A stretch of 64,000 nt of DNA, from assembly GCA_039802005.1 (NCBI GenBank), contig JBDRVV010000003.1, positions 1 to 64,000 of the forward strand, written 5' to 3'. Below are positions 37,538-45,663 of this stretch, piece by piece; position 1 is the stretch's first letter, and every line of letters begins with the position of its first letter. Under the pieces are notes generated by a model, which searched no databases, was not told where the DNA came from, and saw nothing but the letters and a program-made list of their open reading frames with translations. The translations under genes were made by a program, and so were the position numbers. This stretch comes from a candidate division WOR-3 bacterium (GTDB lineage Bacteria; Hydrothermota; Tepidihabitantia; SM23-42; JAOAFX01).

Positions 37538-38171
37538 CAAGAACCTGAGATATTCTTTTGTAAACATCCTCTTTGGTCCCTGACGCATCAATAGATACAA
37601 GGACACCAAGAGATTTGTAGTAGTCACTGAGTGGACGGGTTAAATCTTCATAGACCTTAAGTCGGTTATTGATGACTTCAAGATTATCGTCTTTTCTTTT
37701 TTCAAGATGGGTACCACATTCATTGCAAGTCCCGGGAATCTTCGGTGGATTTGTAACTTCGTTATAAACAGCACCACATTTAGGACAATATAGACGACCA
37801 AGAATTCTCTTTATCAGTTCTTCTTTTGATACCTGGAGTTCAATCGCAAGTGCGATTTTTCTGTTATGGCGGGCAAGCAGTTTCTCTAACTCAATTGCCT
37901 GATTTAGATTTCTTGGAAATCCATCAAATAATATTCTATCGTTTAGATTTTCAATCACAAAATCTTCTACGATCTCAAAAACGATATCATCAGGGGCAAG
38001 AACTCCATTCTTCATATACTCTTCAACCTTCTTTCCTATGGGACTACCAATTGCAACCTCTTCTCTCAAAACATCACCCATGGAGAATTTTTTAAAGTTG
38101 TATCTTTCAACAAGAAGGTCTGCCTGGGTTCCTTTACCAACCCCTGGAGGTCCAAAGAGAAATATCATCAA
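37521..38171 (-). CDS. adk: Adenylate kinase
   Basis: AMP + ATP interconversion with 2 ADP. 216 residues; P-loop GPPGVGKGTQ near residue 7, DGFPRNLNQA, and a long-form LID with four zinc cysteines (CPKCG ... CNECG). Start ATG 38171 overlaps the secY stop by 4 nt; the second Met is an alternative. Confidence 0.97.
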   Translation of the reverse strand: MMIFLFGPPGVGKGTQADLLVERYNFKKFSMGDVLREEVAIGSPIGKKVEEYMKNGVLAPDDIVFEIVEDFVIENLNDRILFDGFPRNLNQAIELEKLLARHNRKIALAIELQVSKEELIKRILGRLYCPKCGAVYNEVTNPPKIPGTCNECGTHLEKRKDDNLEVINNRLKVYEDLTRPLSDYYKSLGVLVSIDASGTKEDVYKRISQVLDGYIK

Positions 38172-39481
38172 CGACGTCCCTTTATCCTTCCCTTTTTCAT
38201 AAAACCTTCATAATGATACATCAGCAGTTGGGATTCAATCTGCTGGACCGTATCAAGGGCCACACCAACAATAATCAGCAGCGTTGTTCCGCCAAAATAA
38301 AAAGGGACCTTGAGATAGTTTATCAAATACCAAGGAACAAGGGCAATGAAACCAAGGAATAGAGCCCCCGGCAATGTAACCCGTGACAGAACCCCATCCA
38401 CATAATCAGCGGTCTTCTGCCCGGGCCTTATACCCGGAATAAAACCGCCATACCGTTTCATATTCTCAGCGAGTTCTGTCGGATTGAATACTATTGATGT
38501 ATAAAAATAAGTAAAAAATACGATCAAGATAAAAAATATAATATCATATGCCCAATGACCCGGTCTGAACATTTCGGCTAAATATTTTAAATTCGGAACA
38601 TACGCTGCCACTGTACTTGGAAATACTACAAGCGACTGGGCAAAAATGATAGGAATAACACCGGCAGTGTTCACCCGCAATGGTAAAAATGTTGATTGCC
38701 CACCGTACATCCTTCTTCCAATAACCCTTTTTGGATATTGCACCGGAATGCGCCTCGTTGCCTGGGTCATAACAATCACTGCGGCAACTATCAAAATCAT
38801 TATTACAATAACAATAAGAAGATTAAAGATAGAAAGTCCCTGGGTTGCCACGAGCTGAGCGGTTCTTAAAAAGTAAATTGGATATTCTTCAAGACAACCA
38901 ATAAATATCAAAAATGAAATTCCATTACCTATCCCCTTTTCTGTGATTTGTTCGCCAATCCACATTGCGAATATTGCACCACAGGTCAGGGTCAATACCG
39001 AAGAAAGCCGAAAGACCCAGCCCGGTTCATAAACAATTGGCACCACACCGGTAGCAGTGTTGAATTTCTGCATCTCGAGATAAGCGGCGATGCCGAATGC
39101 CTGAAATGCTGCAAGTCCTACTGTCAGGTATCTCGTATATTGGGTTATCTTTCTTCGGCCTGCCTGATCCCTTTGCATTTTTTCAATCTGCGGAAATACC
39201 GAACCGAGCAACTGGAATATAATGGATGCTGAAATATAAGGCATAACGCCCAAAAAAAGTATTGCAGCCCTTGACAAAGCACCACCCACAAAGATATCAT
39301 ACATTCCAAATAATGAACCCTGTTGTTTTAATTGTTGCATCAATAAACCGAGCGCCTGTGCATTTATACCCGGAAGTGGTATATGTGCACCAAGCCTGTA
39401 TATGATTACTGCTACAAGGGTGAAAAGAAGTTTTTTCTTTAAATCGGGAACCTTGAAAATATTCTGAAATGTGGAAATCAT
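38168..39481 (-). CDS. secY: Preprotein translocase subunit SecY
   Basis: 437 residues, ten predicted membrane segments, the protein-conducting channel of the Sec pathway. Signatures GGALSRAAILFLGVMPYISA near residue 68 and YPKRVIGRRMYGG near 235 are intact; the cytosolic loop RPGQKTADYVDGVLSR lies near 345. Overlaps rplO by 4 nt. Exports the signal-peptide proteins in this window that lepB matures. Confidence 0.98.
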   Translation of the reverse strand: MISTFQNIFKVPDLKKKLLFTLVAVIIYRLGAHIPLPGINAQALGLLMQQLKQQGSLFGMYDIFVGGALSRAAILFLGVMPYISASIIFQLLGSVFPQIEKMQRDQAGRRKITQYTRYLTVGLAAFQAFGIAAYLEMQKFNTATGVVPIVYEPGWVFRLSSVLTLTCGAIFAMWIGEQITEKGIGNGISFLIFIGCLEEYPIYFLRTAQLVATQGLSIFNLLIVIVIMILIVAAVIVMTQATRRIPVQYPKRVIGRRMYGGQSTFLPLRVNTAGVIPIIFAQSLVVFPSTVAAYVPNLKYLAEMFRPGHWAYDIIFFILIVFFTYFYTSIVFNPTELAENMKRYGGFIPGIRPGQKTADYVDGVLSRVTLPGALFLGFIALVPWYLINYLKVPFYFGGTTLLIIVGVALDTVQQIESQLLMYHYEGFMKKGRIKGRR

Positions 39482-39918
39482 AGAACCAACTCCACCTTAC
39501 CACCAGCGGAAATAATCTTTTCTTCTGCCTTCTTAGAAATTGCGTGTGCCTTCACAAATAAAGGTTTATCAACATTCCCCTGACTCAGGATTTTTAATTT
39601 CAAATCACCTTTTATTAGACCCTTACTTTTCAAAAATTCTGGTGTAATTTCAGTATTGGGTGCAAATTTGGCTAATTGGTATAGATTTATAATTTCAAAT
39701 TCCTTCTTTGTATAATTTTTAAAACCACGCTTGGGGATTCTTCTCGTCAACGGCATCTGGCCGCCTTCAAATCCCATCTTCACCCGATACCCTGAACGCG
39801 CTTTATGACCTTTATGCCCCCTGCAAGAAGTCTTTCCATGGCCTGAACCAGGACCGCATCCTCTTCGTTTCTTTTTGTGGGTAGTCCCAATTTTGGGCCT
39901 GATTTCACTGAGTTTCAT
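39478..39918 (-). CDS. rplO: 50S ribosomal protein L15
   Basis: 146 residues: MKLSEIRPKIGTTHKKKRRG, GHGKTSCRGHKGHKARSG, GGQMPLTRRIPKRGF. GGAG before the ATG; 4-nt overlap with rpmD. Confidence 0.98.
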   Translation of the reverse strand: MKLSEIRPKIGTTHKKKRRGCGPGSGHGKTSCRGHKGHKARSGYRVKMGFEGGQMPLTRRIPKRGFKNYTKKEFEIINLYQLAKFAPNTEITPEFLKSKGLIKGDLKLKILSQGNVDKPLFVKAHAISKKAEEKIISAGGKVELVL

Positions 39919-40100
39919 TGGACATTCTCCTCTACTTCAACCATATATGAAATTTTCTCAATCATCCCCCTCACAGCCTTGTTGTCGGGCAAAATTCTTG
40001 ATTGTCCAATTCTTCTCAATCCAAGTGCTTTGAGGGTCAGTTTATGTTTTTTTACCTTATCAATTGGACTCTTTTTCAATATCACTTTTATCTTTTTCAT
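39915..40100 (-). CDS. rpmD: 50S ribosomal protein L30
   Basis: 61 residues: KIKVILKKSPIDKVKKHKL and LGLRRIGQSRILPDNKAVRG match L30. The ATG at 40100 lies inside rpsE, giving a 41-nt overlap, unusually long for this gene pair; a later start would remove the first beta-strand. Confidence 0.95.
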   Translation of the reverse strand: MKKIKVILKKSPIDKVKKHKLTLKALGLRRIGQSRILPDNKAVRGMIEKISYMVEVEENVQ

Positions 40101-40596
40101 ATCTCTTCCTTAAAAAATAATCAACTGGTTTATTTCTTAATTCAGCAACCGTCTGAAGCGATCTAATGGATTTGAGTGCCTTTATTGTTGCCATTGCAAG
40201 ATTAGTCGAATTCCTTGAACCAATTGCCTTGGAAAGAATATCCCTTATCCCTGCGGCCTGACAAACAGCCCTTACCGCATTTGAAGCGATAATACCACTA
40301 CCCGGTAGGGCTGGTTTTAATATCACCTTACTTGCCGAAAATTTACCCGAAACCGGGTGCAGAATTGTTCCTTCAACAACATCAATTTTAACCATATTCT
40401 TCTTTGCTATCTCTGTTGCTTTCTTTATTGCCGGTGCCACTTCTGCTGATTTAGCATGTCCGATACCAACCTTCCCTGCGCCATCCCCCACAACAACACA
40501 GGCATAAAGTTTCAACCGCTTACCACCCTTTATCACCTTTGATACTCTCTTTAATTCAACGAGCCTTTCAATTAGTTCAACATTATTTTCCTGCAT
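40060..40596 (-). CDS. rpsE: 30S ribosomal protein S5
   Basis: 178 residues; double-stranded RNA-binding-like N-terminal domain (RVSKVIKGGKRLKLYACVVV) and GSGIIASNAVRAVCQAAGIRD. AGGGGG-type Shine-Dalgarno before the ATG. The C-terminal ~15 codons (YEKDKSDIEKESN) overlap rpmD. Confidence 0.97.
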   Translation of the reverse strand: MQENNVELIERLVELKRVSKVIKGGKRLKLYACVVVGDGAGKVGIGHAKSAEVAPAIKKATEIAKKNMVKIDVVEGTILHPVSGKFSASKVILKPALPGSGIIASNAVRAVCQAAGIRDILSKAIGSRNSTNLAMATIKALKSIRSLQTVAELRNKPVDYFLRKRYEKDKSDIEKESN

Positions 40597-40608
40597 TTAA
40601 TATTCCCC

Positions 40609-40950
40609 CTAAAACTTTAATCCAGCCTGCCTTGCGCCTTCAGCAAGTGCCCTGACCCGACCGTGATATTTGTAACCTCCACGGTCAAAACAGACGAGCT
40701 CTATCCCCTTTGACTTTGCAATCTCACCTATCTTTTTACCTATTTCAAGGGCAATCTCTGTTTTTTTCTTGCCCTTAAATTCTCCAACTTCAGATGACAC
40801 CCCACATAAAACAATACCCCTTGTATCATCAATTATCTGGGCGTATATATGCCTATTGCTCCTGAAAACGCAAAGCCTCGGCCTGTTTTGAGAACCTACG
40901 ATCTTTTTTCTTATTCTCTTATGCCTTCTTAACCTGCTTGTTAATTTCAT
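40609..40950 (-). CDS. rplR: 50S ribosomal protein L18
   Basis: 113 residues: [20 protein letters not shown] and the 5S-rRNA-binding end [20 protein letters not shown]. 13 nt after rplF. Confidence 0.98.
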   Translation of the reverse strand: MKLTSRLRRHKRIRKKIVGSQNRPRLCVFRSNRHIYAQIIDDTRGIVLCGVSSEVGEFKGKKKTEIALEIGKKIGEIAKSKGIELVCFDRGGYKYHGRVRALAEGARQAGLKF

Positions 40951-40963
40951 ACCTTTTCACCTG

Positions 40964-41536
40964 CTATGCAGTCTGACCAACTGCTCGTTTGCCCACCTTC
41001 TTGCGCAATACTTCATCTGCGTATCTTATCCCTTTATGTTTATAGGGATCTGGTGGGCGGATTCTTTTTATCTTTGCGGCAAAATCACCAAGTAATTGTT
41101 TATCAATACTCTTCAATGTAATATGGGTTAGTTCTCCTTTGTCTGCACTCTTAACCGTTTGCATCTCAAACTTTATCTCTGGTGGAAGTTGAACAGTTAC
41201 AGGTTTTGTAAAACCCAAAAATAGCTGGATGCCTCCGCTCGTTGGTTGAGCACGATATCCCGTTCCTTGAATAATAAGCGTCTTTGAATAACCCTCAGTC
41301 ACACCTTTTATCATATTAAGAATTAGGGTCCGCGTTGTTCCCTGTATACCCTGGGTAAATTTTGATTCATCTTTCGCTATAACCCTTATTGATTTGTCCT
41401 TCAATTCAAGTTGAACATGAGCTGAGGCAATCATCTTCAGTTCACCAAGCGGTCCCTTTACCTTTACTTCCTGCCCATTTACTTCTATCTGTACCTTATC
41501 AGGAATTACAATTGGTTTGGTTCTGAGTTTAGCCAT
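40964..41536 (-). CDS. rplF: 50S ribosomal protein L6
   Basis: 190 residues from ATG 41536; a GTG at 41542 is in frame, but AAGGAG is correctly spaced for the ATG. Two L6 repeats, with the C-terminal signature RPPDPYKHKGIRYADE. Confidence 0.97.
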   Translation of the reverse strand: MAKLRTKPIVIPDKVQIEVNGQEVKVKGPLGELKMIASAHVQLELKDKSIRVIAKDESKFTQGIQGTTRTLILNMIKGVTEGYSKTLIIQGTGYRAQPTSGGIQLFLGFTKPVTVQLPPEIKFEMQTVKSADKGELTHITLKSIDKQLLGDFAAKIKRIRPPDPYKHKGIRYADEVLRKKVGKRAVGQTA

Positions 41537-41552
41537 AATCACTCCTTTTTAA

Positions 41553-41945
41553 TTAATAAACATAGCCTATGACTTCACCACCGATTTTTTTGCGTCTCGC
41601 CTCACGGTCAGTCATCACGCCCTTTGAAGTGGTCAAAATCGCAATACCCAATCCGTTTAAAACCGTGGGAATCTCATCTTTTGAAACATATACCCGTCGT
41701 GAGCAACGGGATACCCTCTGGATGTCACGGATCACAGATTCACCTTCTTTTGAATACTTCAACATTACCGTTATCTTGCGCGGTTTCCGTTCCGAATCAA
41801 CCGTAAAGTTATTTATAAACCCTTCTTCAAGCAATATCCGCAAGAGCTCCACATGCAATTTTGAATACGGCACAATAACTTCTGTCTTATTGGCACGACA
41901 GCCATTCCTGATAATAGAAAACATATCAGCAATTGGATCAACCAC
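41553..41945 (-). CDS. rpsH: 30S ribosomal protein S8, first gene of the cluster
   Basis: 130 residues with GTG start after AGGAGG. DPIADMFSIIRNGCRANK, and the RNA-binding C-terminal part (GIAILTTSKGVMTDREARRKKIGGEVIGYVY) is complete. Unlike the usual order, no rplE or rpsN precedes it; a promoter and a spacer do. Confidence 0.97.
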   Translation of the reverse strand: MVDPIADMFSIIRNGCRANKTEVIVPYSKLHVELLRILLEEGFINNFTVDSERKPRKITVMLKYSKEGESVIRDIQRVSRCSRRVYVSKDEIPTVLNGLGIAILTTSKGVMTDREARRKKIGGEVIGYVY

Positions 41946-42014
41946 CGATGCCTCCTAACAATAAATTATATTCAAAGCCCTTTCTATAAATTATATTCAT
42001 AAACATAGACTTTT

Positions 42015-42042
42015 ATTATAATTATTTTCTAAAAAAAGTCAA
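42015..42042 (-). promoter_or_regulatory. Promoter of the rpsH ribosomal operon
   Basis: TTGACT (42042-42037), 16 nt, TATAAT (42020-42015). The leader is about 60 nt and contains two near-identical 'ataaattatattca' stretches and the Shine-Dalgarno AGGAGG. In contrast to the leaderless units, this operon has a true 5' UTR. Confidence 0.85.
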
Positions 42043-42069
42043 GAGAGAAATGCATTAATTTCTAAAATT

Positions 42070-42282
42070 CTATTTCCGAAAAATCAGGTTGAGAATTATG
42101 GTTAAAACTATTGATAAAACAATGCTTGATACAATCGGAAAATAGAAAATAAAATTGTCTTTTTTTATGACAATATCTCCAGGCAATCTGAAAATGGAAA
42201 CCTTTTGAGAAATTAAAAATAAAAAACCCATAACAATAAAAATAATGCCTAATATTATAAGAAACTTTCCGATACTAAACAT
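42070..42282 (-). CDS. DUF2905-family small membrane protein
   Basis: 70 residues, two membrane segments separated by RLPGDIVIKKDNFIFYFPIVSS (conserved part RLPGDIVI). This matches the DUF2905 family, of unknown function. 10 nt after the FmdB-like gene. Confidence 0.8.
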   Translation of the reverse strand: MFSIGKFLIILGIIFIVMGFLFLISQKVSIFRLPGDIVIKKDNFIFYFPIVSSIVLSIVLTIILNLIFRK

Positions 42283-42292
42283 ATTCAGATCT

Positions 42293-42556
42293 TTATTTAT
42301 CTTTTTTGTGGGTTATTGCCGGCTTTTCTTCGGGTTTTTTCAATTCAGATTTTTTCTCTTCTTTGGGCAGGCTCGTCTTTTTATAATCAGTTATATAAAA
42401 ACCACTCCCCTTGAAAATCAAACCTGCACCACCGGATATCAACCTTCTCACACACCCCCCACATTTTGGACATTTTTCAATCTTTGGTTCATTAATACCC
42501 TGGAATATTTCAAACAGGTATTTGCAGTTATTACATTCGTATTCGTAGGTGGGCAT
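42293..42556 (-). CDS. FmdB-family zinc ribbon protein
   Basis: 87 residues. MPTYEYECNNC start and CPKCGG form a zinc ribbon with two CxxC pairs, followed by RRLISGGAGLIFKGSGFYITDYKK, all standard for FmdB/CxxC_CXXC_SSSS proteins. A Lys/Glu-rich tail ends the protein. General function unknown; often proposed as a regulator. Confidence 0.88.
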   Translation of the reverse strand: MPTYEYECNNCKYLFEIFQGINEPKIEKCPKCGGCVRRLISGGAGLIFKGSGFYITDYKKTSLPKEEKKSELKKPEEKPAITHKKDK

Positions 42557-42573
42557 AATTATGGATTCTCTTT

Positions 42574-42630
42574 GGGTTAGGGTTTAGATGCTGGTCATTT
42601 TATCGATTTCCAGCATCCCAACCCCAACCC
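42574..42630. repeat. Long inverted repeat after groEL
   Basis: Two 21-nt arms (42574-42594 and 42610-42630; 18 of 21 positions complementary, the rest G-T capable) enclose a 15-nt loop. The arms are built from ggttaggg-like steps plus GATGCTGG. It could stop or slow transcription leaving groEL, although no U-run follows on the minus strand. Confidence 0.7.
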
Positions 42631-42642
42631 TTAACCTATTCT

Positions 42643-44268
<1,626 letters not shown>

Positions 44269-44282
44269 TCACGCTCCTTTCT

Positions 44283-44570
44283 TTACTTCTGAATAATACC
44301 TAATACATCATCTTCACGAATTATCAAATATTCCTTATCCTCAATCTTCACCTCAGAGCCCGCATACTTACCGAAGAGTATGATATCACCCTTCTTAACA
44401 TCCATAGGAATACGATTTCCTTTTTCATCCCTACGGCCATCACCAACTTCAATCACCTTGCCCTGCTGGGGCTTTTCCTTAGCCGTATCAGGGATTATTA
44501 TCCCACCCTTTTTTACTTCCTCTTCAATCCTTTCCACAAGGATATGGTCATGGAGTGGTTTTATTGTCAT
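44283..44570 (-). CDS. groES: Co-chaperonin GroES
   Basis: 95 residues from ATG 44570 ([16 protein letters not shown]). An ATG at 44576 is in frame but sits 1 nt from AAGGAGG, too close, so the second is preferred. The mobile loop ([21 protein letters not shown]) is present. No CIRCE operator is seen upstream; tRNA-Val and its promoter precede it. Confidence 0.97.
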   Translation of the reverse strand: MTIKPLHDHILVERIEEEVKKGGIIIPDTAKEKPQQGKVIEVGDGRRDEKGNRIPMDVKKGDIILFGKYAGSEVKIEDKEYLIIREDDVLGIIQK

Positions 44571-44634
44571 AAGCATACCTCCTTTCTTTCAATTTTATTA
44601 TAAAAATCCCCTAACCTTGATAAAAATATTAATC

Positions 44635-44708
44635 TGGGCGAAACCCGATTTGAACGGGTGACCTTCTGCTTGTAAGGCAGACGCTCTCACCATCTGAGCT
44701 ATTCGCCC
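44635..44708 (-). tRNA. tRNA-Val (anticodon TAC)
   Basis: Complete cloverleaf on the minus strand: acceptor GGGCGAA/TTCGCCC, anticodon stem TCTGC/GCAGA with loop CTTACAA, T-stem ACCCG/CGGGT, discriminator A. CCA is not encoded. It lies 58 nt before the groES coding region on the same strand. Confidence 0.97.
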
Positions 44709-44720
44709 TTTAGACTTACT

Positions 44721-44748
44721 ATTATAGTCAAAAGTTTAGTTTTGTCAA
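44721..44748 (-). promoter_or_regulatory. Promoter of tRNA-Val (and possibly groESL)
   Basis: TTGACA (44748-44743), 16 nt, TATAAT (44726-44721), consensus in both boxes. No other convincing promoter is found between the tRNA and groES. Confidence 0.88.
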
Positions 44749-44751
44749 TGT

Positions 44752-44779
44752 TTGACTTTTTTTAAATTTTGAGTATAAT
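44752..44779 (+). promoter_or_regulatory. Divergent promoter of the candidate RNA
   Basis: TTGACT (44752-44757), 16 nt, TATAAT (44774-44779). Its -35 box is 3 bp from that of the tRNA-Val promoter. The expected +1 (44785-44786) is the first base of the outer helix of the RNA below. Confidence 0.75.
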
Positions 44780-44784
44780 ATATT

Positions 44785-44880
44785 GGCTCTGTTAGAACCG
44801 CTGTATCCTATTAAAAAACCCGTACTCCCTCCTACGGGCTAAAGATACAGCAGGGAATTCTAATGGGGCCACATTTTTTA
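44785..44880 (+). ncRNA. Candidate small structured RNA
   Basis: From the predicted start, bases 44785-44797 pair with 44858-44870 (13 consecutive pairs including wobbles). Inside, 44800-44807 pair with 44844-44851 (8 bp, perfect) and 44819-44824 with 44833-44838 (6 bp, perfect), with apical loop CTCCCTCC. A run of six T follows at 44874-44879. A promoter, a full-length hairpin starting at +1 and a U-run together suggest an independent RNA of about 95 nt. It lacks the SRP RNA and 6S RNA hallmarks. The inner hairpin read on the other strand is followed by TTTTTT and could be a terminator instead. From 44881 to 45115 nothing else is seen except a palindrome at 44996. Confidence 0.5.
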
Positions 44881-44995
44881 AACACCAAACCCTAATTACC
44901 AATATTTAGGCTCACCTCTTTACCCAATTTCAAAAACCATGATTCATTTCACGTTTACGAAATGCCTTTTGTCATCGTTCGTAAGAATTGTAGTA

Positions 44996-45011
44996 GCAGA
45001 CCTTGGTCTGC
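44996..45011 (+). repeat. Small palindrome of the TGTAG family
   Basis: Stem gcagacc/ggtctgc (7 bp) with a TT loop, preceded by TTGTAGTA. Confidence 0.6.
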
Positions 45012-45115
45012 AGATATCTAAAAGCCCGGTAAGCTTAGCCATTAGATTTCAATCGGTCGTTTAAGCACTAAAAATCCTTTAAACAAAAGTGGAAAGAACT
45101 CAACAATGCGATATA

Positions 45116-45143
45116 TTGACACTTCCTGAATTTTATATATAAT
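45116..45143 (+). promoter_or_regulatory. Promoter of tRNA (CAT)
   Basis: TTGACA (45116-45121), 16 nt, TATAAT (45138-45143). The predicted start is near 45150, about 28 nt before the tRNA. Confidence 0.85.
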
Positions 45144-45177
45144 ATATTTCAGTTATATGAAAAATTAGACTAACAAG

Positions 45178-45251
45178 GGGCCCGTAGCTCAGGTGGTTAG
45201 AGCAGCTGACTCATAATCAGCGGGTCGTGGGTTCAAGTCCTACCGGGCCCA
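45178..45251 (+). tRNA. tRNA with CAT anticodon (elongator Met or Ile2)
   Basis: Cloverleaf: acceptor GGGCCCG/CGGGCCC, D-stem GCTC/GAGC, anticodon stem GCTGA/TCAGC with loop CTCATAA, T-stem GTGGG/CCTAC with one G-T pair, discriminator A. It lacks initiator features. Met and lysidine-modified Ile2 cannot be separated with certainty; the acceptor resembles Ile2. A T5 run follows, then an ATG 13 nt after the tRNA. Confidence 0.95.
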
Positions 45252-45264
45252 TTTTTAATTAATA

Positions 45265-45663
45265 ATGAAATGGCAAGTACATCCGGCAAAGAAAAATATC
45301 ACAAAGACAATCCTGAGCACGGCATTTATAATTATTTTTCTCTCCCTCATCGCTATTTTTTATAACCTGTACTGGGCATTGCTCGGTTTAATCTTTCTCA
45401 TTGCTTCTTTAAATTCTTATTATTTTCCGACAACTTACGAAATCACTGATGAAGAAGTAATCGTAAAGACAATATTCTCCACCAATAAAAGAAAACTCAA
45501 GGAATTCAAAAAATATTATATTGGAAAAAACGGAATTCTTTTGAGTCCCTTTACCCATAAAACATTCTTAAATAACTTCCGTGGGATATTTCTATTATTG
45601 CCCGAAGAGCGCAACGAGATAATAAATTTTATCAAAGGCAAGTTTAATGAAGACAATGGATGA
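45265..45663 (+). CDS. Small membrane protein with PH-like domain
   Basis: 132 residues. Two membrane segments (ILSTAFIIIFLSLIAIF, YWALLGLIFLIASLNSYYF; about 18-58) are followed by a short PH-like/YcxB-like part (YEITDEEVIVKTIFSTNKRKLKEFKKY). Function unknown. The ATG is 13 nt after the tRNA and has no Shine-Dalgarno sequence, so it may be translated from a message released by tRNA 3' processing. recJ overlaps its end by 17 nt. Confidence 0.7.
   Translation: MKWQVHPAKKNITKTILSTAFIIIFLSLIAIFYNLYWALLGLIFLIASLNSYYFPTTYEITDEEVIVKTIFSTNKRKLKEFKKYYIGKNGILLSPFTHKTFLNNFRGIFLLLPEERNEIINFIKGKFNEDNG

Noticed and set aside
44577-44634. CIRCE operator before groES
   Set aside because: No TTAGCACTC-like inverted repeat is present; TTTAAGCACTAA at about 45059 is a lone half-site-like stretch far away on the other side of the tRNA.
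44785-44880. SRP (4.5S) RNA
   Set aside because: The GGCTCTGTT start and the hairpin shape are similar, but the apical GNRA-type loop and the symmetric AGCAG/UCAGG internal loops are absent.
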